64,000 nt of DNA, from assembly GCA_033220425.1 (NCBI GenBank), contig CM065650.1, forward strand, positions 4,278,001 through 4,342,000. Reading direction: 5' to 3'. The notes beneath the pieces are model-generated. The model saw only the letters and a program-made list of their open reading frames with translations. It ran no database searches and was not told the DNA's origin. Below, piece after piece: positions 31,906 through 41,954 of the stretch. Origin of the DNA: Lepraria neglecta. Its lineage: Eukaryota > Ascomycota > Lecanoromycetes > Lecanorales > Stereocaulaceae. Every line of letters begins with the position of its first letter. Position 1 is the stretch's first letter. A program made the position numbers and the translations under genes.

Positions 31906-32708
31906 AATGGCATCAAATCAAGTTCTCGCAAGCGTCGAATAGACACGAGTGATGATGACTCACTTTCAGATGACGACGAGTTTATTACGACAATGAGACG
32001 TCGACAACCAGTCACTAATGCCACACCTTGGGCTGGAATCCACCACGACAGCGCATCTGAGGCTACTAATGGTAGATCAGCACCACAGAAGTCTTCCCGC
32101 TATCCAGCTACGACTCAAGTACCAGACGCGCTGGCTCCTTCAAATAAGCCTGTGGAGAAGAAAAAGCGGCGCGCTATCACCACCCATTTGCCTAGTCGCC
32201 CTTCCCAACAGCCACGGTTAGAACCAATAACTCCTGCACCCGAGTCCAAAAAGTGCCGTCCCACTCCGGCCTCACAATATGGAAGTAGAAACTCCTACCA
32301 TAACCCTCGATTCAATCGGATTTGGAGCCACAGAAGCCGCAAAGATCAACAGCTGCAATCAAAGGGGAGCCTCTCGACACCGAGTTAATGAGCAAGGCCG
32401 TTTTTCGAGTATCCTCGGGCAACCATGCCGACCGAGGTCCCATTCATGTACTCTACATATGCTGCCCTACACTCAACAAACACTTTACCGAGTTAATCTC
32501 TGAGCGTCAAGTTCCCGAGCACCTGGCCCAAAAAGTCAAGAACATTACGGCGACTTGCATCTGGAGTGGAGAGCAGTTCGGTATCCGAAAGGGCCGACTA
32601 CAGGACAGGCTCTTCTTTTGCGAACATCTTCGCCAAGTCTGGATTACGAAGACGGGCAAGAGTACGGAGAAGTGTAAGGTCGATATCATGATTCATGTGG
32701 ACGAGTAG
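31903..32708 (+). CDS. Hypothetical protein, disordered head plus compact C-terminal domain
   Basis: Modelled as 31903-32284 and 32353-32708, intron GTAGAA...CAACAG of 68 bases, 245 residues. The head has a basic patch (SSRKRRIDTSDDD), an acidic run and later EKKKRRAITTH, so nuclear location is plausible. The second exon begins AIKGEPLDTELMSKAVFRVS, then VLYICCPTLNKHFTELISER, NITATCIWSGEQFGIRKGR and LFFCEHLRQVW, ending in IMIHVDE. This part looks like a folded alpha/beta domain and reminds me of uncharacterised proteins in other ascomycetes, but I cannot name it. The intron is inferred from the frame change and fits splice consensus only moderately. No function is proposed. Confidence 0.5.
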
Positions 32709-33123
32709 AATATGCTCTTTGGAGCGGAGTCTGAGAGACGGATGACACTGAAGATTGCGGGAAGGAGCTCACGGTACCGTTGTGTATCGAGGACACTGGA
32801 CCATGTTCGACGTGTCTTCTCTCTGGTATTGGGTGCGACACACAGAGTTCGTTTTCTTTTGTTTTCGAGCGGTGGATGATGTTAATGGCTGGTGTACGCT
32901 AGGGGTTTATTTCAATTGTGAGATGAGGTCGACATGGTTAAAAGACGCATGGAGGAAGGTCCTTTTCGAGGTGGTGTGAGAAGAGGGCACTTTACAAAAC
33001 ATTCGAATGCCCGGTTTCCTTTCAGCAGCTTGTGTTTATGGACGAATATCATACAGCAAGTTCAACAAGACTCCTACGACCTGTCTATGTCCCTATGGCT
33101 CTATACCGGACTCCCAAATCCAC

Positions 33124-34131
33124 TCAACGGAAAAGCCTACTAAACACGCCCCCAGCGATACTCCTTGCCAATCCACCAGAGTACATAGCGCTCGAAGCCA
33201 GATTCGACGCCTGGCTGAACTTGTCGCAACGCGAAAACGCTACTGTGTTCGTGATGGTGAGGACTAATGCGATGGCTGTATTGGCGAGGTAAGAAGTCAG
33301 CATGTGTTGCGGAGATTCCCAAAACCAAGCCGTCCGGCTCTGTATTCTCTTACGACGACTGAAGGGAGGTTTCGCACTCACCAACTAGACTTAGCCAAAT
33401 GAATTCGAATTGCACAATAGCGAATACCGCTAATCCGACCCATAATGCAGGTTGCGCGTAGAGTGCCAGCCAGAAGAACCTGTCACAGATGCTTCAAATT
33501 AGCCCTCGATTCCATCCCATCCCATCCAGCTTTACTATCCCTCATTCCCCTCAATCCATCAGCCCTTGCCATCTCTTCCTCCCACTACCCATCTGCCCCT
33601 CAATCCAGTCGATTCAATATCCCCCAGACGTACCTCTTATCAGTAGCATTCTGCCCCCCCTCCCCACTCCGATCCTGGCTCTCAAACACCCAATGACTAT
33701 CCCCAGTACTCGTATCCACTTCGTTCCACCACCGAAGGCCCACGAGTCGGCGTCCGGCTATATTTTTCAGGTAGTAGAAATCGGCGGCCAGGAGGAGCAT
33801 GACGATTATGAAACAGAGGACGCTAGAGGATTGAAGGTGTTAGCTGAGGAGGTTTTAGGGAGTGAAGTGGTGGAGGGTGGAGGGTGGAGGGTGGAGGGGA
33901 GGGTGAGAGGGTGGGCGATGTACAAGTTCTTGCTGAGGAGCCAGATTCCGAAGAGGTACATGAAGAGGGATGCTGTCTCGAGTGTCAGCAAATATGGACC
34001 AATAAAGGAGGGCAAGAGCATAATGAGAGCGTACATATGCGGAATCCGAGGAAGAAAAGGAGAGTAATGGGATGCGAGCTCAGGCGCCAGCTTAGATCTC
34101 CCTGGCGCGGTTGACGAGCTTGGTCTTCCAT
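33124..34131 (-). CDS. TVP23: Golgi membrane protein Tvp23
   Basis: Five exons (34131-34035, 33972-33924, 33822-33634, 33479-33382, 33275-33124) give exactly 195 codons, 194 residues. The N-terminus is [20 protein letters not shown], then four membrane spans: [58 protein letters not shown] and [19 protein letters not shown]. The family signature lies between the second and third: [29 protein letters not shown]. The end ([25 protein letters not shown]) is also typical. Tvp23 (FAM18 in animals) sits in late Golgi compartments and works with Yip-family proteins in vesicle traffic. Intron 2 contains a striking TGGAGGG repeat. Open stretches on the opposite strand, including one with a DEYH motif, are shadows. 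Confidence 0.93.
33868..33908 (+). repeat. TGGAGGG tandem repeat inside the Tvp23 intron
   Basis: Four perfect heptamers TGGAGGG are followed by GGAGGG and GTGAGAGGG on the plus strand, within intron 2 (33923-33823) of Tvp23, which is on the minus strand. The G-tract spacing (GGG with 1-4-base loops) could fold as a G-quadruplex on the non-template-equivalent strand; in the pre-mRNA it is C/U-rich. Confidence 0.8.
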
Positions 34132-34998
34132 CGTAAAAGCTGTGTAAAAGAGTGACTAGAAGAGAAGCCTTGAGGCGTGGATTCCATTGAGTCGAAACGT
34201 GTATCCGTCGAGGTAAGCTGTCAACGGCCGTAGGGCTGTATAAGGCTGAAAAATATCTTGGCATTTTTTTGAATGCCAAGGCTCAAAAAATAAAATACGC
34301 GAAATTGTCTGTCAAATTTGATAAAATCCTAAAATTACAAAGAACGCTAAAACATATCACGTTTTGTTCGACGGGCAAAATTGCGAAACCTCGACGCAAT
34401 TCTCACGGCGGGCCACCACACTGTAAAATTCTTCTCCCTCCATATATTTACTGCACAGTAGCAACACCATCGTTATTGCGGCCCTTGTAGTGGATCTGTC
34501 AGGTAAGCAAATTTTCCCTTTTGCTCATACTTCTCTCCAACGCTCCTTTATGATGAAACCACACAAAACCCATTACAGCTTAGGAAGAGCCGGAAAAGGC
34601 ATGGCAGTATCTTTTGATGCTGCTGTCGATGCTTAGAATAGGGTCTCTGATACACATCTATTCATTTTTCTCTGAATGCCTGTCCGCGATTGGGAGGGAA
34701 AGCTGACGGGCGTTTTGGGAAATAGATACATCGCAGCGAAACCACACAGAGATTGGTGTAGAGGTTAAGGAATTTTGGAGGGGGTTGAGAGGCTGGCCTT
34801 GGTTTGCCTACCAATGACTACATGATTTATTGCATTGGGTTTTCTACAGCTTCAACACACGATGACTGCGACAGCAGAGTTAGTAGCTTCAAGGGAACTA
34901 ATACACAATCCTTGGTCACAGTTCCTAGATTCTCGTACTCTTTGATAAAGCGACTGCGTGAGAATGTTCAGATTAATTATTAGACTGATTACAGGTTC
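34132..34998. other. Spacer, nothing certain
   Basis: 867 bases between two minus-strand genes. AT-rich at 34260-34370. A TGATGA at 34551 and a CTGA at about 34648 resemble snoRNA boxes C and D but no terminal stem supports them. No gene is called. Confidence 0.35.
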
Positions 34999-36172
34999 TC
35001 AACCTAGTGCCTCAGGTACACCAGCCTTGCTTGTCCCGCTTCTATCATACAAATGGGCATAGAATGCAAGTGCAGTCAACAAAAGCACAAGTGAAAAAGT
35101 ATACAGTATGATCCTGAGCATATTAGGTTTCTCGAATTCAAGATTTTCCAATCCCAATATCGTAGCAACACAGCCCACCCCAAAGTAGAGAACCAGATCA
35201 AGAATTAGTTGCAATAGATGCTCGAGGACGTGTTTTAGAAAGGTTCCAAAGTGCTGGATTGATCCAAAATGAACGGGCTTCGGGAACATATGCTCCTCCA
35301 GGGGTTTCAAGAGCGTGAATGATATCCAGAGCATGATGGCCAACTTGGCTGCGAATACGAGAAATTGCAGGACTATACTGCAACCCTCCAGCGCAGGATT
35401 CGTTCGTTCGACAATTTTGGTCCCGTCTGTGCGTAAGGCTGTTCTGACTGACAGGCAAGCCGAACTTATCAGCAGGCTGAGCCTCCTTCTCGTTCTTGCG
35501 TTTAGGAACCGCATCAACGGCGGCGCGGATGACGAGACCGATCAAATAGAGACAAGCAGTGGCTTTGGTACCGTTATACCGTGCATGGCCAGCAGCTTCC
35601 CGGCCGGCCCCAATGCAGCCATGAAGAAGAGTAGCCAAGTCACGAGGATCGACCTGCCTGTATCTTCCTCTGCTTTATGCCCAGGCTCATTGCCGAATCT
35701 TTCTCTCGCCATCGCTATCGAGTCGCGAAGTGGCAGCTTCAAAGAGCGATAGACATCCACTCCTAACATGAGATCCAGCGCCTCGGCTATGCACACGTAA
35801 GGTGAGCTGCGGGCAAAGTATAGTAGCGATTCTCGTATATAGCAGCTGAGAAATGATGGTTGGCTCATGCTCGTGACGGCGAGGGCGACCAGAGTCCAGA
35901 ACAGTATTTGCCAAGGAACGGTGTCATCTCCGCACTCGCTCGTTGGGTTGTTGTCAACAGTAGAAAGGTTGGAGGAATTTGGGGCGCTCGAATTGAGGAC
36001 TTGGGTTCCTAGTGGATATCCTGCTATCAGTACTTCTGTCTGGACTTCCATGTATAGGCATGAAAAGACTGCTTATCAGTATTAGCGGACCATTTGACGG
36101 GGTAGTGCTTTGCGCCCTGCCAACGAGAGCTGAGAGTAGAGTGACCATAAGCAGGCGACGTGCGGAAAGCAT
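34999..36172 (-). pseudogene. Six-span membrane protein with signal peptide, unknown family, frame interrupted
   Basis: The ATG at 36170-36172 starts a signal peptide (MLSARRLLMVTLLSALVGRA). Then come PWQILFWTLVALAVTS, SILVTWLLFFMAALGPAGKL, ACLYLIGLVIRAAVDAVPKR, SIVLQFLVFAAKLAIMLWIS, LLQLILDLVLYFGVGCV and MLRIILYTFSLVLLLTALAF: about six spans, with charged loops. At least three reading-frame changes are needed: near 36085 (a 47-base GTCC...GAAG intron would do), near 35585 (one base missing in TATAAC) and near 35440 (no plausible intron). This may be sequence error, unusual splicing or decay. I recognise no named family. Its neighbour at 36.4-38.3 kb is on the same strand and is damaged in a similar way, suggesting a functional pair that is being lost. 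Confidence 0.5.
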
Positions 36173-36456
36173 GTCTTGTCACTGCTCTTCCCGTTCAGTA
36201 GCAGATACTTTGTCCAACAGTCTAGATTCAGTAATATGGCAATTATGGGGATGTTGTCAAGCATGACGTCGCCGACGATATTTATACCGTGACATAAAAT
36301 CTCTCAAGCCAATTTAGTATATCATCAGGCAACAACAAGTGGCCGGTGCCCATAGCCTCAACACTAGATAAGCAACAACCCGCTCCGGTATAACGCGAAG
36401 AGCCATGGCAAATTCCACCAAGTCTGTCGCAACTCAAGTTGGAGATTCACAGATGG

Positions 36457-38270
36457 CTAAAATATCTGCTTAGAGTACTTTACTGGCCGAGGTATTGGAA
36501 AGCTGTTAGCCGCCGTAAGCGCTTCAACCGGGGTGTTCACCTCGGACAGCTTATGACGCTTTAATGACTGAGCAAATCCGACCTCTCGCTGTCTCGTTTT
36601 GCCCGAAGTAACGATGCCACTTGCGCTGCCTGGGATACAAGTCGGGTCTATATCAAGGAGATGAAATTTCCCAATGTGATCTGGTTCGGTCACTCTTTCA
36701 AGTAGAGCGGAGTTGACTATAGAAAGCTTTCCGATCACACCTAATCTTCCTATCTTGACGTTCTCCAGCTGATCCAGGTCAGCGCCAGCAAACTAAAACG
36801 CTAGTATCTTCAGAGTTTCATGCCGTTAAAAAAAGTACACATTGTATTTCCCAGCATTGATCTTGCGATGGTGTCGGGTGGCGATAAACGATCTCAGAAG
36901 CTGGAATAATTCCATATCGTACCACTGCCATGCACCATAACCTTCATCGATTGCTAGCTCTGAAGCATCGGCTAGTGTTCGCAAGAAAGCGTAATAACAT
37001 CCAAGTATGAAGGCTTGAAGTCGGGCAAGAGAGCCGTTCAATTCTGGAGCGAGACTATGTCTGTTGTCGCTGTTAATTGCGTATGAGTCGAAATATGTCA
37101 CAAGGTCGTGGAATTCTTCGACCGGCAATGTTTGATAGAGTCTCTCAAGTTCCTTAACGGCGGCTGGGGTTTCGATAGGCAAGCACGCTTTTAAATGCCT
37201 ATTCACGTCGCCTGAAAGCCGCGGAAGGGGCTTTTGCGAGTTCGCCTTTACTTGGTATCTAATGTCAATATCCTCTTCGTGGAGCGGAGTCCCAGTTGCC
37301 GAATATGGAACTTCGGTATCATAGAAAGGGATGAAGACAATGTTGTTTGCTTTGCATGTGTCATATCCGTCCTCGAAGATTTTTCGGAGGCTATCCGTTA
37401 ACTCTCTGCCTCCGGGCCATAATGAGACCGACTCCTCCATGCTGTTCAATGGAACACGCCTATTTCTGATGTCTTGTGAACTTTTTCCATGGACGCCTGG
37501 AGCATCGGAAAGAACCACGTGTATTCGTCTCTCATGGAAGCATTAAAGCTGTAGCCTGATCGACTAGCATATCAATACCAACTCCATGGAGCATCATAGC
37601 CAAGCAGTACACATCGCTGGATCCTGTAGTAATGTCGCCCTTTTCCAGCGGCTAACCAGATGAGGGGTCGTGTTAATTCTCCGCAGTCACTTGGTGGAAT
37701 CATTCCTGGCCAATGACGCCCTTGGCTTGCAAGACGCTCCCATATCTCACGCGCTTTCAGTCCTATGCCTTGCACCGAAGCGGCGGATCGCCAACCCTGG
37801 ATGTGATGCAGTACTTCATGTTCGACGAACTCTAACCCCGATACCGCCTCCTCCAAGATCTTGATCATGAACGCCGACACAACGAGATGCACAGACTCCG
37901 AGGCCAAAGCCGCATCGAGTCCAGCAACCACGAGCGTTATGAACCGGATGAACTTATCCATATTCTCCACAACTGGACCTCGCTTCTGACCAGGCGATTG
38001 GATCTTGAATTTCTTGCCATTCTTCAAAAGAACAAGCTGCGTATCCCACGTGCTATGAAGCGCATTCACATCGATAAAACCCTTGCGTAATATCACATTC
38101 TCCACGTCGATATTCAGGAACTCAAAAAGACTCCGATCTTTTGCTTGTGCGAGCAACCAATTGCCCACGGATCGACCTGCGCCTGCTAGAACAGCGATGT
38201 TTCCTGCGCCAAAGCCCCAATTGGCAAGGCTTAAACTGCCTCGAGCAAATGAGACAGCTATGAATGCGAG
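36457..38270 (-). pseudogene. Conserved fungal protein of unknown function, apparently broken
   Basis: Ordered blocks on the minus strand: hydrophobic head (LTLAFIAVSFARGSLS), GAGNIAVLAGAGRSVGNWLL, WDTQLVLLKNGKKFKIQSP, FIRFITLVVAGLDAALASES, HIQGWRSAASVQGIGLKARE, TTGSSDVYCLAMMLHGVGID, HERRIHVVLSDAPG, EESVSLWPGGRELTDSLRK, FILGCYYAFLRTLADASELA, DEGYGAWQWYDMELFQLLRS, GVIGKLSIVNSALLERV and LLDIDPTCIPGSASGIV. I have seen this order in unnamed ascomycete proteins. Breaks: one frame change at the TTTT/CCC run 37638-37644, one near 37530, and TAA and TAG codons at about 36815 and 36785 that could come from CAA and CAG. No start ATG is found in frame. Function unknown. Confidence 0.6.
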
Positions 38271-39171
38271 TGTAAGACGAATTCTCAGTTGTCATTCAGC
38301 ACTGGAGAGAGTGTCTTTAGGGACGAAAAGTCTATACGCTATGGAACGGACTGCATCCGAATTACTCCTGAATTGCGCGTCTAACAAACAAGGCGTTGTT
38401 AAGACGCAATCTAGCCTTACTGCTGGCAGCAAAGTCTGTCGCCTCATTGTTTAGAAGGGCTCCACCTAACTTCGATATTTAGAGTAGAGGGAGTCGAATT
38501 GAAACCGAGAAGGCCTTATCTTGATGACTCTGTCGTCATTGTGCATTGATTGGGTATCATTTTCTTCCTTGGCTCTGAACATGCTCACTAGACCCTCCAA
38601 CCACGTGGGAATAGGCGGTCAAGAGGAAGAAATTCCAGAACGGGCATCTCTAATACGGAGTGAAGGATGTGCGGAGACTTGGTCTGCAGTGATGAGAAAA
38701 TTGTATGAGAACGGAGCGGAAATGACACAGAGAAGGAACTCGACTTGGCATGTTTGGCTACTAACGAGCAATATGCCGTGTCAATATGGCTTTGGCTTGG
38801 GCTTCGATGCAAGATGACTACGACGTCGAATGTGGCCTACGCTTTATAAGGTCCATGATTTGGGATGATCAATTTAGAGCTTTGGCGTATATATATAGAG
38901 AAAGAATAGTTTTCCCGACCCGCAATCAATGCCCATGCTTTTGTGTCATTCCTTCGTCAGATAGTGACTTGACATATATACCGATTCGATAGTATGGAAA
39001 TGATCAAATTGCTAGAGTAAGTTCGTACACAACATGAGCATTTCCGTAGTCTCCAGGGATATGGCTAGCTCAGGTACATGCTGGTATGGTGAAAGTGTAT
39101 GTCGTGTCGAAGCAGCGATCTTGCTGCAGGATATAGAGAACAAGCATGAATCGTCCCACACACCCGAGCCA
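38271..39171. other. Spacer, nothing recognised
   Basis: 900 bases upstream of the 37-kb gene and downstream of the isopropylmalate synthase gene. Short open stretches only, no protein-like content. Confidence 0.4.
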
Positions 39172-41305
39172 CTAATGTTGGATAGGCATTGGCGTATTCG
39201 GCCGACTTGAGACGAACTGATACGACCGATTAGTACTCTCCTTGGACGAGGAGCAGTGTAGAAAAATAAGGAAAGAAGAGATGGAACGTACCAACGACGC
39301 CGCTGACAACATGGCATTCAAACTCGCTTGAACCACGTCCTCGTGAATACCTACACCCCACACCCGCTCATTGCTTCCCGCCGCCGTACACTCGATGTAC
39401 GTTGCAGCCTTGACGTTTCTGCTTTTCTGAGATCCAATTGCGTGCTCACTATAGTGAGCAACATCGAGGTCAATGCGCACTGAGTGCAAGGCATTGGCCA
39501 AAGAGGACAGGGCACCGTTGCCAATGCCGCTGATCTTGTGCTCCGTTCCGTCGAAATCGAGTACACCGTCGAATTTTCTCATCGAATTCTGTGTGTTCTG
39601 GCTGCGAATCTGCTGACCCTCCACTGGTGCTCCATTTGGAAGAGGTGTCATGGATCGGTCAGGCGTGATGCTATAGTCGACGAGAGTAAACCGAGGGTTG
39701 GCTTTAAGGTGGTATTGATTCTCAAAGAGCTTTACAATCTCGCGAGGCAATAGTTCCTTACTGCGAGCGTCGGCTTCCCTTTGCACAATCTTGGAAAAGG
39801 CGACCTGCAGCCCGCGTGGAAGATCAAGCTCAAGGTGTCTCTGGATGACCCACGCAACACCGCCTTTCCCGCTTTGCGAATTGACCCGGATGACGGCTTC
39901 GTACGTCCTGCCGATGTCTTGTGGGTCGAGAGGGAGGTATGGTATTTGCCATGGATCCTTCTCCGTAAGACCTTGGGACTTTCGAGCCTGAAACCCTTTC
40001 TTGATGGCGTCTTGGTGAGATCCACTGAAGGCGCATTGGACGAGCGATCCTCCATAGGGAGTACGAGCATGAACAGGGATGTTGTTACTCTCTTCCACTA
40101 TATCAATGACAGAGTTGATGTCTGAGAAGTCGAGACCTGGGTGTATTCCTTGGGAGTATAGGTTCAACGCCAAATTTACAAGATCCACATTTCCAGTCCG
40201 TTCGCCATTACCGAAGAGTGTTCCCTCAACTCTCTGCGCACCAGCCAATTGACCAAGCTCCGAAGCTGCAGTGGCGCAGCCGCGGTCATTGTGACAGTGT
40301 AAGGACACACATATCTTTTCCCGCTCTGTTGTGTGTTGGCAGAAGTACTCGATTTGGTCCGCGTAGACATTTGGTGTAGACATTTCGACAGTAGCAGGGA
40401 GGTTGAAAATGATAGGGTTAGATTCTGAAGGTTCCCATGCAGCTTTGACAGCTTCGCATATCTTGACTGCAAAGTCCATAGAGGTGTCTGAGAATGTCTC
40501 TGGCGAGAATTCATATTGCCAATGGGTTTTCGTAGATGGGTTGTCTTTCGTTATTGAACGGGCAAATTTGGTGCATGCGACAGCCAAAACAATACTTTCC
40601 TCCTCTGACTGTGAGAGAACTATTTGCTGAAAACATGGGGAGGTGGCAAGGTATAGATGGAGGATGGCATTCTTCGCGCCTTCAACTGCCTCAACGGTTC
40701 GTTTTATAAGATCTTGCCGACCTGGTAACTTAATCAGTTGGGACCACGTCTTACCAACCACCCTGGGATATACTCACAAGGGCTGAGAACTTGCAGAGAT
40801 ACGTCGTGAGGGATCACATCGGGGGTCTCGACCAGGCGGCGTGTGAAGTCGTAGTCGGTGTCTCCTGAGGAAGGAAAGGATATTTCGATCTCCTTGCTGT
40901 AACATGGCGTGTAAGCCCAAGAATTCCCTCTTCAAACCATCAATCAGAATCTCACAAGCCAAGCCCCACCAGCATTTTGAAATATCTCCATTTTTGCTCC
41001 GAGTTCTACAACAGTCGATCCTCAGCATTCTTTCACTTGCAGTAGCTTGCCCTTAATATCTTGCTCGCTTAATGCGGAATTGAGGGAACGCACCATAGGG
41101 TCAACGAGTGACTGATTGCCATCTCGGAGGTCTGTAGCAAGCCATCTTGGAACCTTGTCGAGGGTCTTTGTGGGCCATTGGCGATTTGGTAGGTCGATGG
41201 GCTTGAAAAGCCGATATTTGGTGGAGGGATCTTTGAGCCTTGGGAGTTCAATTATTATCAAGCTCTCGAATTTCTCTCTTGTATCTGCTGGTCTTACATA
41301 GGCAT
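39172..41305 (-). CDS. LEU4: 2-Isopropylmalate synthase (leucine biosynthesis)
   Basis: Six exons (41305-41298, 41238-41094, 41005-40956, 40896-40778, 40721-39292, 39216-39172) sum to 599 codons, 598 residues. It condenses acetyl-CoA with 2-ketoisovalerate, the first committed step to leucine. N-terminus: [20 protein letters not shown], then [11 protein letters not shown] (catalytic Arg-Asp) and [20 protein letters not shown]; the metal-binding motif is [27 protein letters not shown] follows. The C-terminal leucine-binding regulatory domain ([17 protein letters not shown] and onward) is present. The first coding exon has only 8 bases (ATGCCTAT). The last intron (39291-39217, 75 bases) is in frame without a stop, so retention would give a longer tail. 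Family signatures are complete. Confidence 0.95.
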
Positions 41306-41689
41306 GTTTATCGTCCTCTCATAGGTATGCAAGCCTCTGTTTGCGGCGAGTTGAGTCAAGAGCCGAGACCAAAAGTGAGGAAAAGTGACGCATTCGGTTA
41401 ATATCCGGCTAAATCCAGCTGCGCTTGGCAAACTCAATTTGGCGAGAGAAGTGGCCGAGGGGGATATCGACCTCTGGAGGAAGAGGCCCACGATGGCTAT
41501 GCAGCTATGCTATGGACCAACAGCAGACCTCGATATCCTTCTGCTACCCTGTAAGAAAATAAGTCGCTGTTGTTACTCATGGCGCCTCGTCAAGGCCGGT
41601 GCGGGCTGTTTGTAGGACTGGCCAGTATCATCATCAAAGTCTTAGCCAGCTCGGCATTTGATTGATGTTGGATAGGGATTAATCGACAC
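41306..41689. other. Spacer between LEU4 and the HET relic
   Basis: 384 bases holding the LEU4 promoter. Nothing else recognised. Confidence 0.35.
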
Positions 41690-41814
41690 CATGTCTGACT
41701 GTCATCCTTCTCACTCCGTGGTAGCTTTGGCCTTGGAAGAGCCAAGCGATGCTTCTCCAGACAGTGGTCTAGAACCTCTGACACTGGTCCCTGGATTCTG
41801 AAGGTTGTGCAGTA

Positions 41815-41838
41815 GAAGGGTTCACCCCTCAATGAGGC
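41815..41838. repeat. Left terminal inverted repeat of the Fot1-like element
   Basis: 24 bases, perfect inverted match to 43997-44020. A near-duplicate of its inner part follows at about 41841-41855. Confidence 0.95.
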
Positions 41839-41954
41839 AAACCCCTCAATGAGGCATTTGCTTAGTAAGCAGCATTTTTTATCGGCATACCCGAGTCAAT
41901 ATCCTCCCTGTTTACCTATATATCAATACCCAAAAGCCTATATAGCTATCAATT

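Noticed and set aside
33032-33292. Plus-strand open frame with LVFMDEYHTA, resembling a helicase DExH motif
   Set aside because: It lies exactly opposite the last exon and intron of Tvp23, whose five-exon model is complete and in phase. The motif is a chance antisense product.
34545-34660. Possible C/D snoRNA (TGATGA ... CTGA)
   Set aside because: No terminal stem, no C'/D' pair and no rRNA-complementary guide that I can recognise.
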